From: Desulfobacterales bacterium
GTDB taxonomy: Bacteria; Desulfobacterota; Desulfobacteria; Desulfobacterales; UBA2174_A
DNA length: 9,325 nt
NCBI GenBank assembly: GCA_025454075.1
Contig: JALOPD010000131.1
Span: 1 to 9,325 of the forward strand
Direction of reading: 5' to 3'
Positions 1 through 5,570 of the stretch are shown here, piece after piece. The notes beneath the pieces were generated by a model. The model searched no databases and was not told the DNA's origin. It worked only from the letters and a program-made list of their open reading frames with translations. Position numbers and translations under genes: made by a program. The stretch's first letter is position 1. Every line of letters starts with the position of its first letter.

Positions 1-650
1 TGGAGGGCGAAAGCGGGACCGGCAAGGAGCTGACTGCGCATGTCATCCACCGGACCAGCGGCCGCGGCCAGCGGCCGTTCACGGCCGTGGCCTGCAAAAG
101 CCTCATGAAAGGGGTTTCCGCCGACGGGACTGCGCAAAAGCTGAGCGAAGTTCTAAAATCCGCCGAGGAGAGCACGCTGTTCCTGGACGAAGTCTGCGAG
201 CTTCCCGCGGCCGTTCAGGCCCCGCTGGCGGCCCTTTTGATGGAGTGCCGGGCGGCGGGCGACAAGGGGCTGCGCCGCCCGGCGCGGGTCGTCGCCGCCA
301 CCAACCGCGTCGTCAAGGAGGCGCTGGCCAAGGGCCACCTCGACAAGGACCTGCACGCGGCGCTGTGCGACGTCTTCATCCAGATGCCTCCGCTGCGGGA
401 GCGCAAGGAGGACATCTGCCTTCTGATCAACCACTTTCTGCAGCAGTTCAATGCCAAGAGCGAGAAGAAGGTCCTGTCGGTCGCGCCGGAGGCCATGGAC
501 TATCTTTTCGGCTACGGCTGGCCGGGAAACGTCATCCAGCTGGAGAACGTGATCGAACGGGCCTTCGCGCTGGGCGTGGAGATGGTGATCCAGATCGACG
601 ACCTGCCGGCGGAGATCAAGACGGCGGGGGAAATCTCCCGAATGCACTGA
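1..650 (+). CDS. NtrC-type AAA+ ATPase, 3' part, lacking sigma-54 contact motifs (5' truncated by window)
   Basis: The reading frame is open from base 3 to the TGA ending at 650, giving 215 visible residues; the start lies outside the window. The order matches the central AAA+ domain of bacterial enhancer-binding proteins: Walker A GESGTGKE (visible residues 2-9), Walker B LFLDE, sensor I VVAATNR, the PPLRERKEDI segment and WPGNV. These point to ATP binding. Several functional elements are missing. The stretch between FTAV and Walker B is about 25-30 residues shorter than usual and has no GAFTGA loop. The usual FREDLYYRL arginine-finger region reads LDKDLHAAL. The sensor II arginine after WPGNV is isoleucine. 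The protein stops about 20 residues after the sensor II helix, so there is no Fis-type helix-turn-helix. Known activators need these parts to remodel sigma-54 holoenzyme, so I infer a regulator or ATPase that does not activate sigma-54 in the usual way. The missing N-terminus could hold a receiver, PAS or other domain. It converges with the DnaJ-like gene. Confidence 0.85.
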   Translation, partial: EGESGTGKELTAHVIHRTSGRGQRPFTAVACKSLMKGVSADGTAQKLSEVLKSAEESTLFLDEVCELPAAVQAPLAALLMECRAAGDKGLRRPARVVAATNRVVKEALAKGHLDKDLHAALCDVFIQMPPLRERKEDICLLINHFLQQFNAKSEKKVLSVAPEAMDYLFGYGWPGNVIQLENVIERAFALGVEMVIQIDDLPAEIKTAGEISRMH

Positions 651-697
651 AAGCCCGTCGTCGGCACCCGGGGTGGCCGGCACCCGTTCTGTTCCCC

Positions 698-1363
698 TCA
701 ATCCTCCAACAGTGGGTCCACCCCCACCTCCACGTGCAGTCGCACCCCCCTTAAACCGATGTCTTCCAGCGAGAGCGAAACGGCCGTGCCGGAGGCGGTG
801 CGGGGCGGGATGCTCAACGAAAATTCGCGTTCGGTGCTGACGCCGCCGCTCCCGAAACAGGCCGGGCAGAAAAACTCGTCCAGCAGGCCGGCACTGCCGC
901 AGCGGGGGCAGGGCTCGATCACCGGGAACCGGATCGGGAACAGCCCTCCCTCGCGCGACTCGCGGGGGGAGAGGAGCACTTCGAGGTAAATGTCCTTTTC
1001 GGGCGACCGAAAGCGCGGGCGGGGATAGAACCCGGGCAGCAACCCCTCGAAGAACTCATCCACGAACGACCCGGCATGCGCGAACGCTTCGTAGGCTTTT
1101 CGCCGGTCGCGGACGATCCCCGGCACCCGCTCAATGCGCAGCGGCGAGCCCTGACGCCGCAGCTCGTCGTCGTAGCGGCGGCGCTTGTCCGCGTCGGCCA
1201 GGGTGTCGTAGGCCTCCTTGACCTCGATGAATTTTTCGGCGCCCGCGGGCGTGGGCGCCAGGTCGGGGTGGAACTGCTTGGCGATGCGCCGGTAGGCGTT
1301 CTTGATCTGGCCGGGGCTGGCGCCGCGGCTTACACCCAGGACAATGTAGTAGTCTCTGGCCAT
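698..1363 (-). CDS. DnaJ-like co-chaperone with reduced zinc site
   Basis: This 221-residue protein begins with a J-domain (residues 3-66: DYYIVLGV, the HPD motif at 32-34, then KEAYDTLAD). J-domains stimulate the ATPase of DnaK-type Hsp70 through HPD. Residues 121-215 resemble the DnaJ C-terminal substrate domain ([10 protein letters not shown]; later [11 protein letters not shown]). Inserted in it is a minimal cysteine cluster, CPRC at 152-155 and CPAC at 166-169, each followed by a Gly-rich turn. Canonical DnaJ has four such repeats and about 375 residues, so this is a short class with at most one zinc site and no long G/F region; residues 75-118 form a spacer rich in Arg, Phe and Gly. It lies downstream of two Hsp20 genes on the same strand, which fits hand-over from small heat-shock proteins to Hsp70. 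The start at 1363 gives an intact J-domain, but its ribosome site is weak. The gene is 120 bases from the Hsp20 gene and separated by a hairpin. Confidence 0.85.
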   Translation of the reverse strand: MARDYYIVLGVSRGASPGQIKNAYRRIAKQFHPDLAPTPAGAEKFIEVKEAYDTLADADKRRRYDDELRRQGSPLRIERVPGIVRDRRKAYEAFAHAGSFVDEFFEGLLPGFYPRPRFRSPEKDIYLEVLLSPRESREGGLFPIRFPVIEPCPRCGSAGLLDEFFCPACFGSGGVSTEREFSLSIPPRTASGTAVSLSLEDIGLRGVRLHVEVGVDPLLED

Positions 1364-1421
1364 GGGTCATCATCCGTTGCGGTTGGCGTGGCGATCGATC
1401 GATGGTGACGACGCATGTCAA

Positions 1422-1468
1422 GGGCTGAAAAACCACCGGCGGTCGAAGCCGCCGGTGATTTCCAGCCC
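1422..1468 (-). terminator. Long hairpin with T-run between Hsp20 and DnaJ-like genes
   Basis: On the minus strand an inner 9-bp stem (CACCGGCGG / CCGCCGGTG, plus positions 1434-1442 and 1449-1457) closes a 6-base loop. Directly after it comes GTTTTT, as in an intrinsic terminator. The flanks can pair further: GGGCTG at 1422-1427 with CAGCCC at 1463-1468, and A-runs with T-runs between, separated by a small internal loop. It sits about 15 bases after the second Hsp20 stop. It may terminate most transcripts and lower DnaJ-like expression, or act as an RNA processing or stability element. TTGACA at 1416-1421 (minus) could be a -35 box for the J-protein gene, but I see no good -10 box. Confidence 0.5.
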
Positions 1469-1483
1469 GAGTGACGCCGGCGA

Positions 1484-1888
1484 TCAACCGGCCTTGATGG
1501 CAATCTTGCGCGGGGTGGCCTTCTCCACTTTCGGAAGATTCAATCTCAGCACCCCGTCGGCCAGCTTGGCATCGATCTTGTTCTGGTCGATCACCTCGGA
1601 GAGCGTGAACTGCCGGTAGAAGCGCCCGGTTTCATACTCGATGACCACGTCTTCCTCGTCCGCACCTTCAGCCGGTTCGATGTCGCCGATGATGGTCAGG
1701 ATATTGTCGCGCAGGTCGATGTTCAGCTTGTCCGACTTGACGCCGGGAATGTCGGCCAAAAGGGTGATGGCCTTCTCGGTTTCGAAGATATCCACCTCGG
1801 GCGTGAAAGTCGGCCCGGGGACGGTCTGTTCGGCCGGTGTGGTCAGCTCCTGCTTCTCTTTCACCTTGATTTCCTTGCTGTCTGTCAT
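1484..1888 (-). CDS. Hsp20/alpha-crystallin small heat-shock protein (second of pair)
   Basis: This 134-residue protein has the small heat-shock layout: a hydrophilic N-terminal arm (1-27), an alpha-crystallin domain (about 28-121) from FTPEVDIFE through LADIPGV to the ADGVLRLNLPK signature (A110, G112, V113, L114), and a short tail with the IAI motif (129-131) that docks in neighbouring subunits. Such proteins form ATP-independent oligomers in the cytoplasm that hold unfolding proteins. I place the start at the ATG at 1888 because GGGAGG lies 8 bases upstream; an in-frame GTG at 1897 would add three residues but overlaps that ribosome site. The arm is shorter and more charged than in the upstream Hsp20, and the two differ strongly in sequence, so they are distinct subfamilies rather than a recent duplication. 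The gene follows the first Hsp20 after 21 bases and is very likely co-transcribed with it. Confidence 0.92.
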   Translation of the reverse strand: MTDSKEIKVKEKQELTTPAEQTVPGPTFTPEVDIFETEKAITLLADIPGVKSDKLNIDLRDNILTIIGDIEPAEGADEEDVVIEYETGRFYRQFTLSEVIDQNKIDAKLADGVLRLNLPKVEKATPRKIAIKAG

Positions 1889-1896
1889 CGTGCTCA

Positions 1897-1904
1897 CCTC
1901 CCTT
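1897..1904 (-). promoter_or_regulatory. Ribosome binding site deciding the second Hsp20 start
   Basis: On the minus strand AAGGGAGG (1897-1904) ends 8 bases before the ATG at 1888. It overlaps the alternative GTG at 1897, so the ATG is the better start. Confidence 0.7.
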
Positions 1905-1909
1905 CGTGC

Positions 1910-2359
1910 TTATCGTACGCTGATTTGCCGCGGCTTGGCCGCCTGCGCCTTAGGAACGACCACGGTCAGAATTCCGTTCACCATACTGGCCTGGACCTTG
2001 TCCGGGTCGATTTCGCTCGGAAGCCCCACGACCCTGGAAAACTTTCCGGCCTCCCGTTCGCGGCGATGGTATCTGGCTTCCTTGTTTTCGGCGGGGATTT
2101 TGCGTTCGCCGCTGATCGAGACGCTGTTGGATGTCGCCTGCATGTCGAGGTCGCCGGAGGACATGCCGGGCAGCTCGGCGCGAATGAAAAAGCTGTCCTT
2201 GTTCTCGGTCAGGTTGATCAAGGGAAACACCCCCGAGGTTTGGCGCTGTGTGGGCCAGCCCTCCAGCTGACGTTCCATCTGACGCCGGATTCTCTCGAGT
2301 TCGGCGAAGGGGGACCTGCTTTCCCAGGTTGGAAAACCGTAAAACCGTCTGTAGATCAT
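1910..2359 (-). CDS. Hsp20/alpha-crystallin small heat-shock protein (first of pair)
   Basis: This 149-residue holdase has an aromatic and Arg-rich N-terminal arm (1-42, starting MIYRRFYGFPTW), an alpha-crystallin domain (about 43-138; PLINLTENKDSF, RAELPGM, and the A-x4-G-I-L signature at 124-131) and a C-terminal ISV motif (146-148) that serves as the I-x-I/V anchor. It resembles the common bacterial Hsp20 class. The frame continues open for 27 codons upstream, but I choose the ATG at 2359 because GAAAGGAGG (2367-2375) ends 7 bases before it and the upstream codons do not resemble Hsp20 sequence. It is the first gene of the minus-strand chaperone cluster and is followed after 21 bases by the second Hsp20. 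Paired, dissimilar Hsp20 genes in one operon often co-assemble in other bacteria; here that is inference. Confidence 0.93.
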   Translation of the reverse strand: MIYRRFYGFPTWESRSPFAELERIRRQMERQLEGWPTQRQTSGVFPLINLTENKDSFFIRAELPGMSSGDLDMQATSNSVSISGERKIPAENKEARYHRREREAGKFSRVVGLPSEIDPDKVQASMVNGILTVVVPKAQAAKPRQISVR

Positions 2360-2366
2360 ATCAGAA

Positions 2367-2375
2367 CCTCCTTTC
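2367..2375 (-). promoter_or_regulatory. Strong ribosome binding site of first Hsp20
   Basis: GAAAGGAGG on the minus strand ends 7 bases before the ATG at 2359. This decides the start over the upstream in-frame ATG at 2440. Confidence 0.8.
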
Positions 2376-2412
2376 TTGATTTGTTCACCAGCTTGCCTTC
2401 TTGATGGCTTGA

Positions 2413-2440
2413 AAGTTAAAACTAAAAAAAGATATGTCAA
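2413..2440 (-). promoter_or_regulatory. Possible promoter of the Hsp20 operon
   Basis: The minus strand carries a perfect TTGACA (plus 2435-2440), followed after 15-16 bases by TTAACT or TAACTT (about 2413-2419), a poor -10 box. The surroundings are very AT-rich. Further upstream CCCCATTCT (near 2492-2500) resembles a heat-shock-sigma -10 box, but I find no CTTGAAA at the right distance. There is no CIRCE element. The Hsp20 genes surely have a promoter in 2360-2510; its exact position is uncertain. Confidence 0.35.
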
Positions 2441-2606
2441 GAAGATACTTTTATGATTTTATCTATTATCTAAAAATATTTTTTAGAATAGTAATAGAAT
2501 GGGGCGGCCATCGGTTCCGCGAGCGGCCTTCACTTGATAATCCGTCAGCCGGGTAAAACTGCACTCGGCCGGGGGGTGTTCATCAGTGACGGTGGGTCAG
2601 GGAACC
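2441..2606. other. Intergenic region, AT-rich part with palindrome
   Basis: This gap lies between the Hsp20 operon start and the terminator of the LysM gene. Bases 2441-2500 are strikingly AT-rich against a GC-rich background and contain a perfect inverted repeat, CTAAAAA-TAT-TTTTTAG (2470-2486), that could be an operator or simply promoter-bending DNA. Bases 2501-2606 return to normal composition, and I see no gene in them. Confidence 0.5.
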
Positions 2607-2651
2607 AAAAAAAAGCGCTCCTCCCCCGCTTAGACAGCGGGGCTGGAGCGC
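2607..2651 (-). terminator. Intrinsic terminator of the LysM gene
   Basis: On the minus strand GCGCTCC pairs with GGAGCGC (plus 2645-2651 with 2615-2621), and AGCCCCGCT with AGCGGGG inside it, giving a 14-bp, almost continuous GC-rich stem with a 5-base loop. Eight T residues (2607-2614) follow directly. It lies about 40 bases after the LysM stop and is a textbook Rho-independent terminator. Confidence 0.9.
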
Positions 2652-2692
2652 GAGTAAAAAACGCGGACGAAATGAAAACTGCGAGGGTTGCG

Positions 2693-3376
2693 TCAGCCGT
2701 TCCTGGAAGGAGCCAACACCAATTGCTGTCCCGGCTTGATGGGGTCTTTCGGACCGAGCTTGTTCAGCTTGAGGAGTTGATCGGCGGGAATGCCGTATTT
2801 GCGGCTGATCCCGTAAACGGTTTCGCCCTTTTGAACCACGTGTACCTTCGCCTTGATGTCCTTGTCGCTTTTTGCGGCCGCGACGGCGGGTTTTGCAGCG
2901 GCGGCATCCGTTTTAGGCGATACGGTTTCCGCTTTCGGTGCGGGTGATTCCGGCGTCTTCGGCGGGGCTTTCGCCACGTCCTTGGACAGCTGGTCGACTT
3001 TCTTGTTCAGCACCGCCTCCAACTGCACCATGCGTTCTGAAATGGAGGCGATTTCCTTTTCCTTGCGGTCGAGGCGTGCGAGACCGGTGTCGATCCACTC
3101 CATTTTAGCGAGCTTCTCTTCAATGCTTTTCATGCGGCTTTCGATGTTTTTGATCTGATCTTTCTCGGCGGACTTGGGAGCGCCGGACATGAACATCAGC
3201 GCGATGATTACGGCCACCAGTACCCCGGCCCCGGCGATCACGATGGGCTTCATGGATTTTTTCGATCCGCCGTCCCGCGCGGTGGAATAATCATAAGCGT
3301 CTTCGCGCTCCTCACCGCCGGTGCGCTTTCCGCTCATGACGAAATTGTCTTTGGGGTTGCTGTCGTGTTCTTGCAT
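2693..3376 (-). CDS. Single-pass membrane protein with coiled coil and C-terminal LysM domain
   Basis: This 227-residue protein has a hydrophilic N-terminal part (1-43) ending in basic residues, one transmembrane helix (about 44-64, IVIAGAGVLVAVIIALMF), a predicted coiled coil (about 70-133, heptad-like Ile/Leu/Met with many Lys/Glu), a Pro/Ala/Lys-rich linker (134-175) and a LysM domain (178-222, HVVQKGETVYGISRKYGI to PIKPGQQLVL). LysM binds N-acetylglucosamine polymers such as peptidoglycan. The layout predicts a short cytoplasmic tail and a periplasmic arm reaching the cell wall. I start at the ATG at 3376 because GAGG ends 6 bases upstream; the frame also offers ATGs at 3415 and 3388. The exact function is unknown; no peptidase or hydrolase domain is visible. 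It is a single-gene unit with its own terminator. Confidence 0.85.
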   Translation of the reverse strand: MQEHDSNPKDNFVMSGKRTGGEEREDAYDYSTARDGGSKKSMKPIVIAGAGVLVAVIIALMFMSGAPKSAEKDQIKNIESRMKSIEEKLAKMEWIDTGLARLDRKEKEIASISERMVQLEAVLNKKVDQLSKDVAKAPPKTPESPAPKAETVSPKTDAAAAKPAVAAAKSDKDIKAKVHVVQKGETVYGISRKYGIPADQLLKLNKLGPKDPIKPGQQLVLAPSRNG

Positions 3377-3682
3377 ATCGGACCTCATGATGGCTCGTGG
3401 ACTTCCATTCCGCACGGGGGCCGTGGAAGTTGATAGCGCTTGTTTTTTTGTTCGGTTTCAGAATCGACAGGCGTTGATGGCCCCGCAATTGGGGGCCCCT
3501 GACACCCATAACACCATATATAGATGAATTTTCAGATAAAGGCAATCAAAAAAAATCCACACCCCACTAACGGACGGGCATGCCGGGCCACACGGGAGAA
3601 TCCCGGTCGGCCGGTATTTGCGGAGCGGCGGCTTCGAGGGCGGCTTCGGAGGCGAAAATTATCAGGACATTTACCGCGGCGC
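3377..3682. other. Intergenic region upstream of the LysM gene
   Basis: This 306-base gap holds no gene I can support. Its right part (3560-3682) follows the DUF4124 stop and contains an imperfect hairpin (CGGGA-GAA-TCCCG near 3593-3605, with outer CCGG pairing). A minus-strand T8 run (3548-3555) lies some 30 bases too far away for a normal intrinsic terminator. The left part carries the candidate LysM promoter and a GGCCCC/GGGGCC hairpin (3479-3497) within its presumed leader. Confidence 0.5.
3517..3545 (-). promoter_or_regulatory. Candidate sigma-70 promoter of the LysM gene
   Basis: On the minus strand TTGCCT (plus 3540-3545) and TATATA (3517-3522) are 17 bases apart. Each box matches consensus at 4 of 6 positions, in locally AT-rich DNA. 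The predicted leader would be about 130 bases long. Confidence 0.4.
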
Positions 3683-4216
3683 CTACTGCTTTTTTTCGGG
3701 GGTCTTGACGTTGCCCTCAAAAGACTCGGGGTTTGCAAAATATTCGTCGGGGTTCGACCTGAGGGTGTCCAGCCGGTATTGATAGTAGCCGATGCGCACG
3801 CGTTTGTTGTTCTGCGAGCCGAAGTAATCCAGCGGCTGCGCCTCGAGCTCCGCAATTTTCTTCTCGAGCCGGACCTTCTCACGCGCGATCAGCTCATCCC
3901 GGCCGGGAGGGGCGTTGCGTTTGATGGATTCGGCTTCCTTGCGGGCCTCCTCCTCGCGGGCTTTCTCCTCTTCCAGTTCCTGGATGATGGCCTCGGCGCT
4001 GCGCTGCTCTTCTTCCTGGGCGGCCGCGTCGGCGGCAGGCGCCGAGGCCGACTCCCTCTCCTTGAACATCAGTTTCACGTTGCGCGCGTTCGACGGCGGG
4101 GTGTTGCCGTAGATCATGTTCCCCTGTTCATCGGCCCACCGGTAGACATCCGCGCTCAGGTAGGAAAGGCAGGGGACGACAAAAAAAATCAAGGCGGCGA
4201 TCAGGCGAGATTTCAT
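3683..4216 (-). CDS. Secreted DUF4124 protein with coiled coil
   Basis: The 177-residue product starts with a signal peptide (1-22: MKSR, then a hydrophobic stretch ending LSYLSA). Next comes a DUF4124 domain (about 22-48: DVYRWADEQGNMIYGNTPP), a short beta domain of unknown function found in many proteobacterial periplasmic proteins. A highly charged Glu/Arg/Lys helix follows, probably a coiled coil (about 66-128), and then a C-terminal part with several Tyr and Asn (130-177). The protein should act in the periplasm. Its ATG overlaps the TAA of the upstream PilZ gene by one base (TAATG), so the two are translationally coupled. The coupling suggests that the PilZ protein and this envelope protein work in one process, possibly surface or motility related; that is inference. 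The Cys in the signal peptide is not in a convincing lipobox. Confidence 0.82.
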   Translation of the reverse strand: MKSRLIAALIFFVVPCLSYLSADVYRWADEQGNMIYGNTPPSNARNVKLMFKERESASAPAADAAAQEEEQRSAEAIIQELEEEKAREEEARKEAESIKRNAPPGRDELIAREKVRLEKKIAELEAQPLDYFGSQNNKRVRIGYYQYRLDTLRSNPDEYFANPESFEGNVKTPEKKQ

Positions 4217-4764
4217 TACTGTTTTTCCACAAATGATTTGATGACGTTGTTCTGCGGCGGCGGCAGGGTGTCGAATTTGACCCCGAAGCCCTGTGGACCG
4301 CTCCAGGCGACTTTTCCGGACAAGGAAAAGGGCGGCGAGGAATCGGGCAGGGCGAAATTCAGGACGATGGTCTCCCCGACCTTGAAGCGGTCTGTGGTCT
4401 CGATGAACACGCCCCCGATGCTGATGTCCAGGATGTAGCTGCGGAAATCGCTGCCCTTGACCTGATAATTCGCATTGATCAGACAGGGTTTCCGCGGGTT
4501 TTCACGCATCGACGGCTCGGTGCCCTCCAGGCTGACCGTCCGCTCCGGGGGCTCGAACTCCAGGTGGTGCCCCATCTGCTCGAGAAGAATCAGCTGCTGG
4601 TCTTCGGACATCTCCACGATCAGCTTGAACAGGTGTGCGGTCACCTGGTCGCCCACCAGCTGCTTCAAAAGAATCAGCTGCTGATCCCTCGGCAGGGCGC
4701 TGATCAGGTTGAAGAGCCTCAACGTGACCCCGTACCTGCCTGCCTGCTGGTCTGAGTTGAGCAT
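4216..4764 (-). CDS. PilZ-domain protein (c-di-GMP receptor) with duplicated N-terminal repeat
   Basis: This 182-residue protein ends in a PilZ domain (about 86-166). Both c-di-GMP motifs are present: RENPR (87-91, RxxxR) and DISIGG (113-118, DxSxxG), followed by GVFIET, the GETIVLNF strand and a GFGVKF end. It is therefore likely to bind c-di-GMP. The first 68 residues are not PilZ: they hold two copies of a 28-residue unit, LFNLISALPRDQQLILLKQ (from 17) and LFKLIVEMSEDQQLILLEQ (from 45), probably helical hairpins for protein contact. The start at 4764 has AAGGGG 7 bases upstream. The stop overlaps the start of the DUF4124 gene. A good sigma-70 promoter lies about 100 bases upstream. I infer a cytoplasmic effector linking c-di-GMP to its neighbour or to an unlinked partner; no specific target is visible. 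Confidence 0.88.
   Translation of the reverse strand: MLNSDQQAGRYGVTLRLFNLISALPRDQQLILLKQLVGDQVTAHLFKLIVEMSEDQQLILLEQMGHHLEFEPPERTVSLEGTEPSMRENPRKPCLINANYQVKGSDFRSYILDISIGGVFIETTDRFKVGETIVLNFALPDSSPPFSLSGKVAWSGPQGFGVKFDTLPPPQNNVIKSFVEKQ
4585..4683 (-). repeat. Internal coding duplication in the PilZ gene
   Basis: The 15-base word AAGAATCAGCTGCTG occurs on the plus strand at 4585-4599 and again at 4669-4683, exactly 84 bases (28 codons) apart. It encodes the QQLILL core of the two N-terminal repeat units. The rest of the unit is conserved at protein level only. Confidence 0.75.
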
Positions 4765-4952
4765 GTCGGGTCCCCTTGCCGCGACACCTGAAAATTACTT
4801 ATAAGTTCGAAACGATAGACCTTCGAGAGCGGTCCTGTCAGCGCGATCCATCACCGGAATTGATTCCAAGTATACTATGTCCGGACGGATTAGTCAATAT
4901 TCACATTTAAATTAAGTGCTTATGATAATCCTGTGGAATTATTGCCCCATCG
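4765..4952. other. Intergenic region and leader upstream of the PilZ gene
   Basis: The gap contains the PilZ promoter and a transcribed leader of about 98 bases (4765-4862). I looked for the conserved cores of a c-di-GMP riboswitch in the leader and do not see them; only weak pairing is evident. Bases 4899-4952 are AT-rich and follow the OsmC stop; no clear terminator for OsmC is visible. Confidence 0.5.
4869..4897 (-). promoter_or_regulatory. Sigma-70 promoter of the PilZ-DUF4124 operon
   Basis: On the minus strand TTGACT (plus 4892-4897) and TATACT (4869-4874) are separated by exactly 17 bases; each matches the consensus at 5 of 6 positions. The spacer contains the palindrome GTCCGGAC (4879-4886), a possible regulator contact. 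Transcription should start near 4862. Confidence 0.8.
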
Positions 4953-5363
4953 TTACCCCGGCAGGATTTCGTATTCGGTGGTGATCTGGGCCACTCCCCG
5001 GACCGTGGCCGCCACCGAGCAGTACTTGTCCTGCGACAGGCTGATGGCCTGTTCGACGGCCTTCGCCGTCAGGCCCTGCCCGGCCAGGCGGTATTTCACG
5101 TGGATCTTGCGGTAGGGCCATGGAGGCTCGGGGTCGCGCTCGCCGGTGGTCGTCACCTCCAGCAGCGTGAGCGTCATGCGCTTTTTTTCGAGAATCTCGA
5201 CGACATCCACGGACGAGCAGGATGCCAGCGCGATCAAAAGCATCTCCGACGGCTTGACGCCGATGCCGTCGGCCTGCCCCGAGAGGACCACCGAGTGGTT
5301 GCCGGAGTCGATCCCCACGAAATGCTTCTCGTTCAACCAGCGAACCGTTGTCGTGACGGCCAT
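4953..5363 (-). CDS. OsmC-family protein (thiol peroxidase-like)
   Basis: The 136-residue product matches the OsmC/Ohr-like fold: an N-terminal beta strand region with GNHSVVLSG, then GVKPSEMLLIALASCSSVDVV with the first conserved cysteine (C49), a strand pair, and the C-terminal SQDKYCSVAATVRG with the second (C115), ending in EYEI. In OsmC and Ohr the two cysteines reduce organic hydroperoxides; many members of this broader YhfA-like group have no proven substrate. It is cytoplasmic, and the length is normal. I start at the ATG at 5363 because GGAGG ends 5 bases upstream; an upstream in-frame ATG at 5465 would add 34 unrelated residues reaching into the promoter of the divergent gene. It is divergent from the GcvT-SHMT gene and separated from the PilZ operon, so it is probably a single-gene unit. 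Confidence 0.9.
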   Translation of the reverse strand: MAVTTTVRWLNEKHFVGIDSGNHSVVLSGQADGIGVKPSEMLLIALASCSSVDVVEILEKKRMTLTLLEVTTTGERDPEPPWPYRKIHVKYRLAGQGLTAKAVEQAISLSQDKYCSVAATVRGVAQITTEYEILPG

Positions 5364-5570
5364 GAGCACCTCCATAGTTTGATTTGCGGGATGTCGGCGC
5401 GGGTACGAATCAGTCCATACCCCATATCCCCGGCGAAGTCGAGGCGCGTTGGAATCGATTGACACCCGCCCGGCTTTCGGGGTTAAATGCCGGCATCATC
5501 GGCGGTCGGCACCGGCGCGCGGCTCCCCCGCGTGTGCGGGAGCCGCCCGGCAAAAGCGAAGGAGGGACCA
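5364..5570. promoter_or_regulatory. Divergent promoter region between OsmC and GcvT-SHMT genes
   Basis: On the plus strand a perfect TTGACA (5459-5464) is followed after 18 bases by TTAAAT (5483-5488, 4 of 6), a plausible promoter with a start near 5495 and a leader of about 75 bases. I see no glycine-riboswitch core. A ribosome site, AAGGAGG (5559-5565), ends 5 bases before the ATG at 5571. No strong promoter for OsmC is evident on the minus strand. Confidence 0.5.
5519..5546 (+). promoter_or_regulatory. Leader hairpin upstream of GcvT-SHMT
   Basis: GCGGCTCCC (5519-5527) pairs perfectly with GGGAGCCGC (5538-5546) around a 10-base loop that can form a further CGC/GCG mini-stem. It lies 12 bases before the ribosome site and is not followed by a T-run, so it is not a terminator. 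It could influence translation or RNA stability, or be a protein site. Confidence 0.5.

Noticed and set aside
1391..1405. GATC-repeat (GATCGATCGAT) as a possible special site
   Set aside because: It is a short palindromic run with no further copies nearby; chance is sufficient.
3606..3672. A plus-strand reading with Gly/Phe-rich, protein-like composition (GGFEGGFGGENY)
   Set aside because: It has no start with a ribosome site and no homology I recognise, and it runs into the DUF4124 gene; the Gly-rich look comes from a short 12-base tandem pattern.
3524..4438. A 304-codon plus-strand frame opposite the DUF4124 and PilZ genes
   Set aside because: Both minus-strand genes have signal peptide or domain evidence, ribosome sites and coupling. 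The plus frame has none.
4765..4862. Possible c-di-GMP riboswitch in the PilZ leader
   Set aside because: The position is tempting, but the conserved core bases and paired arms are not present by eye; a covariance-model search with no hit would confirm this.
5489..5570. Possible glycine riboswitch before GcvT-SHMT
   Set aside because: The leader is too short, only about 75 bases, and lacks the conserved aptamer cores; only one simple hairpin is visible.
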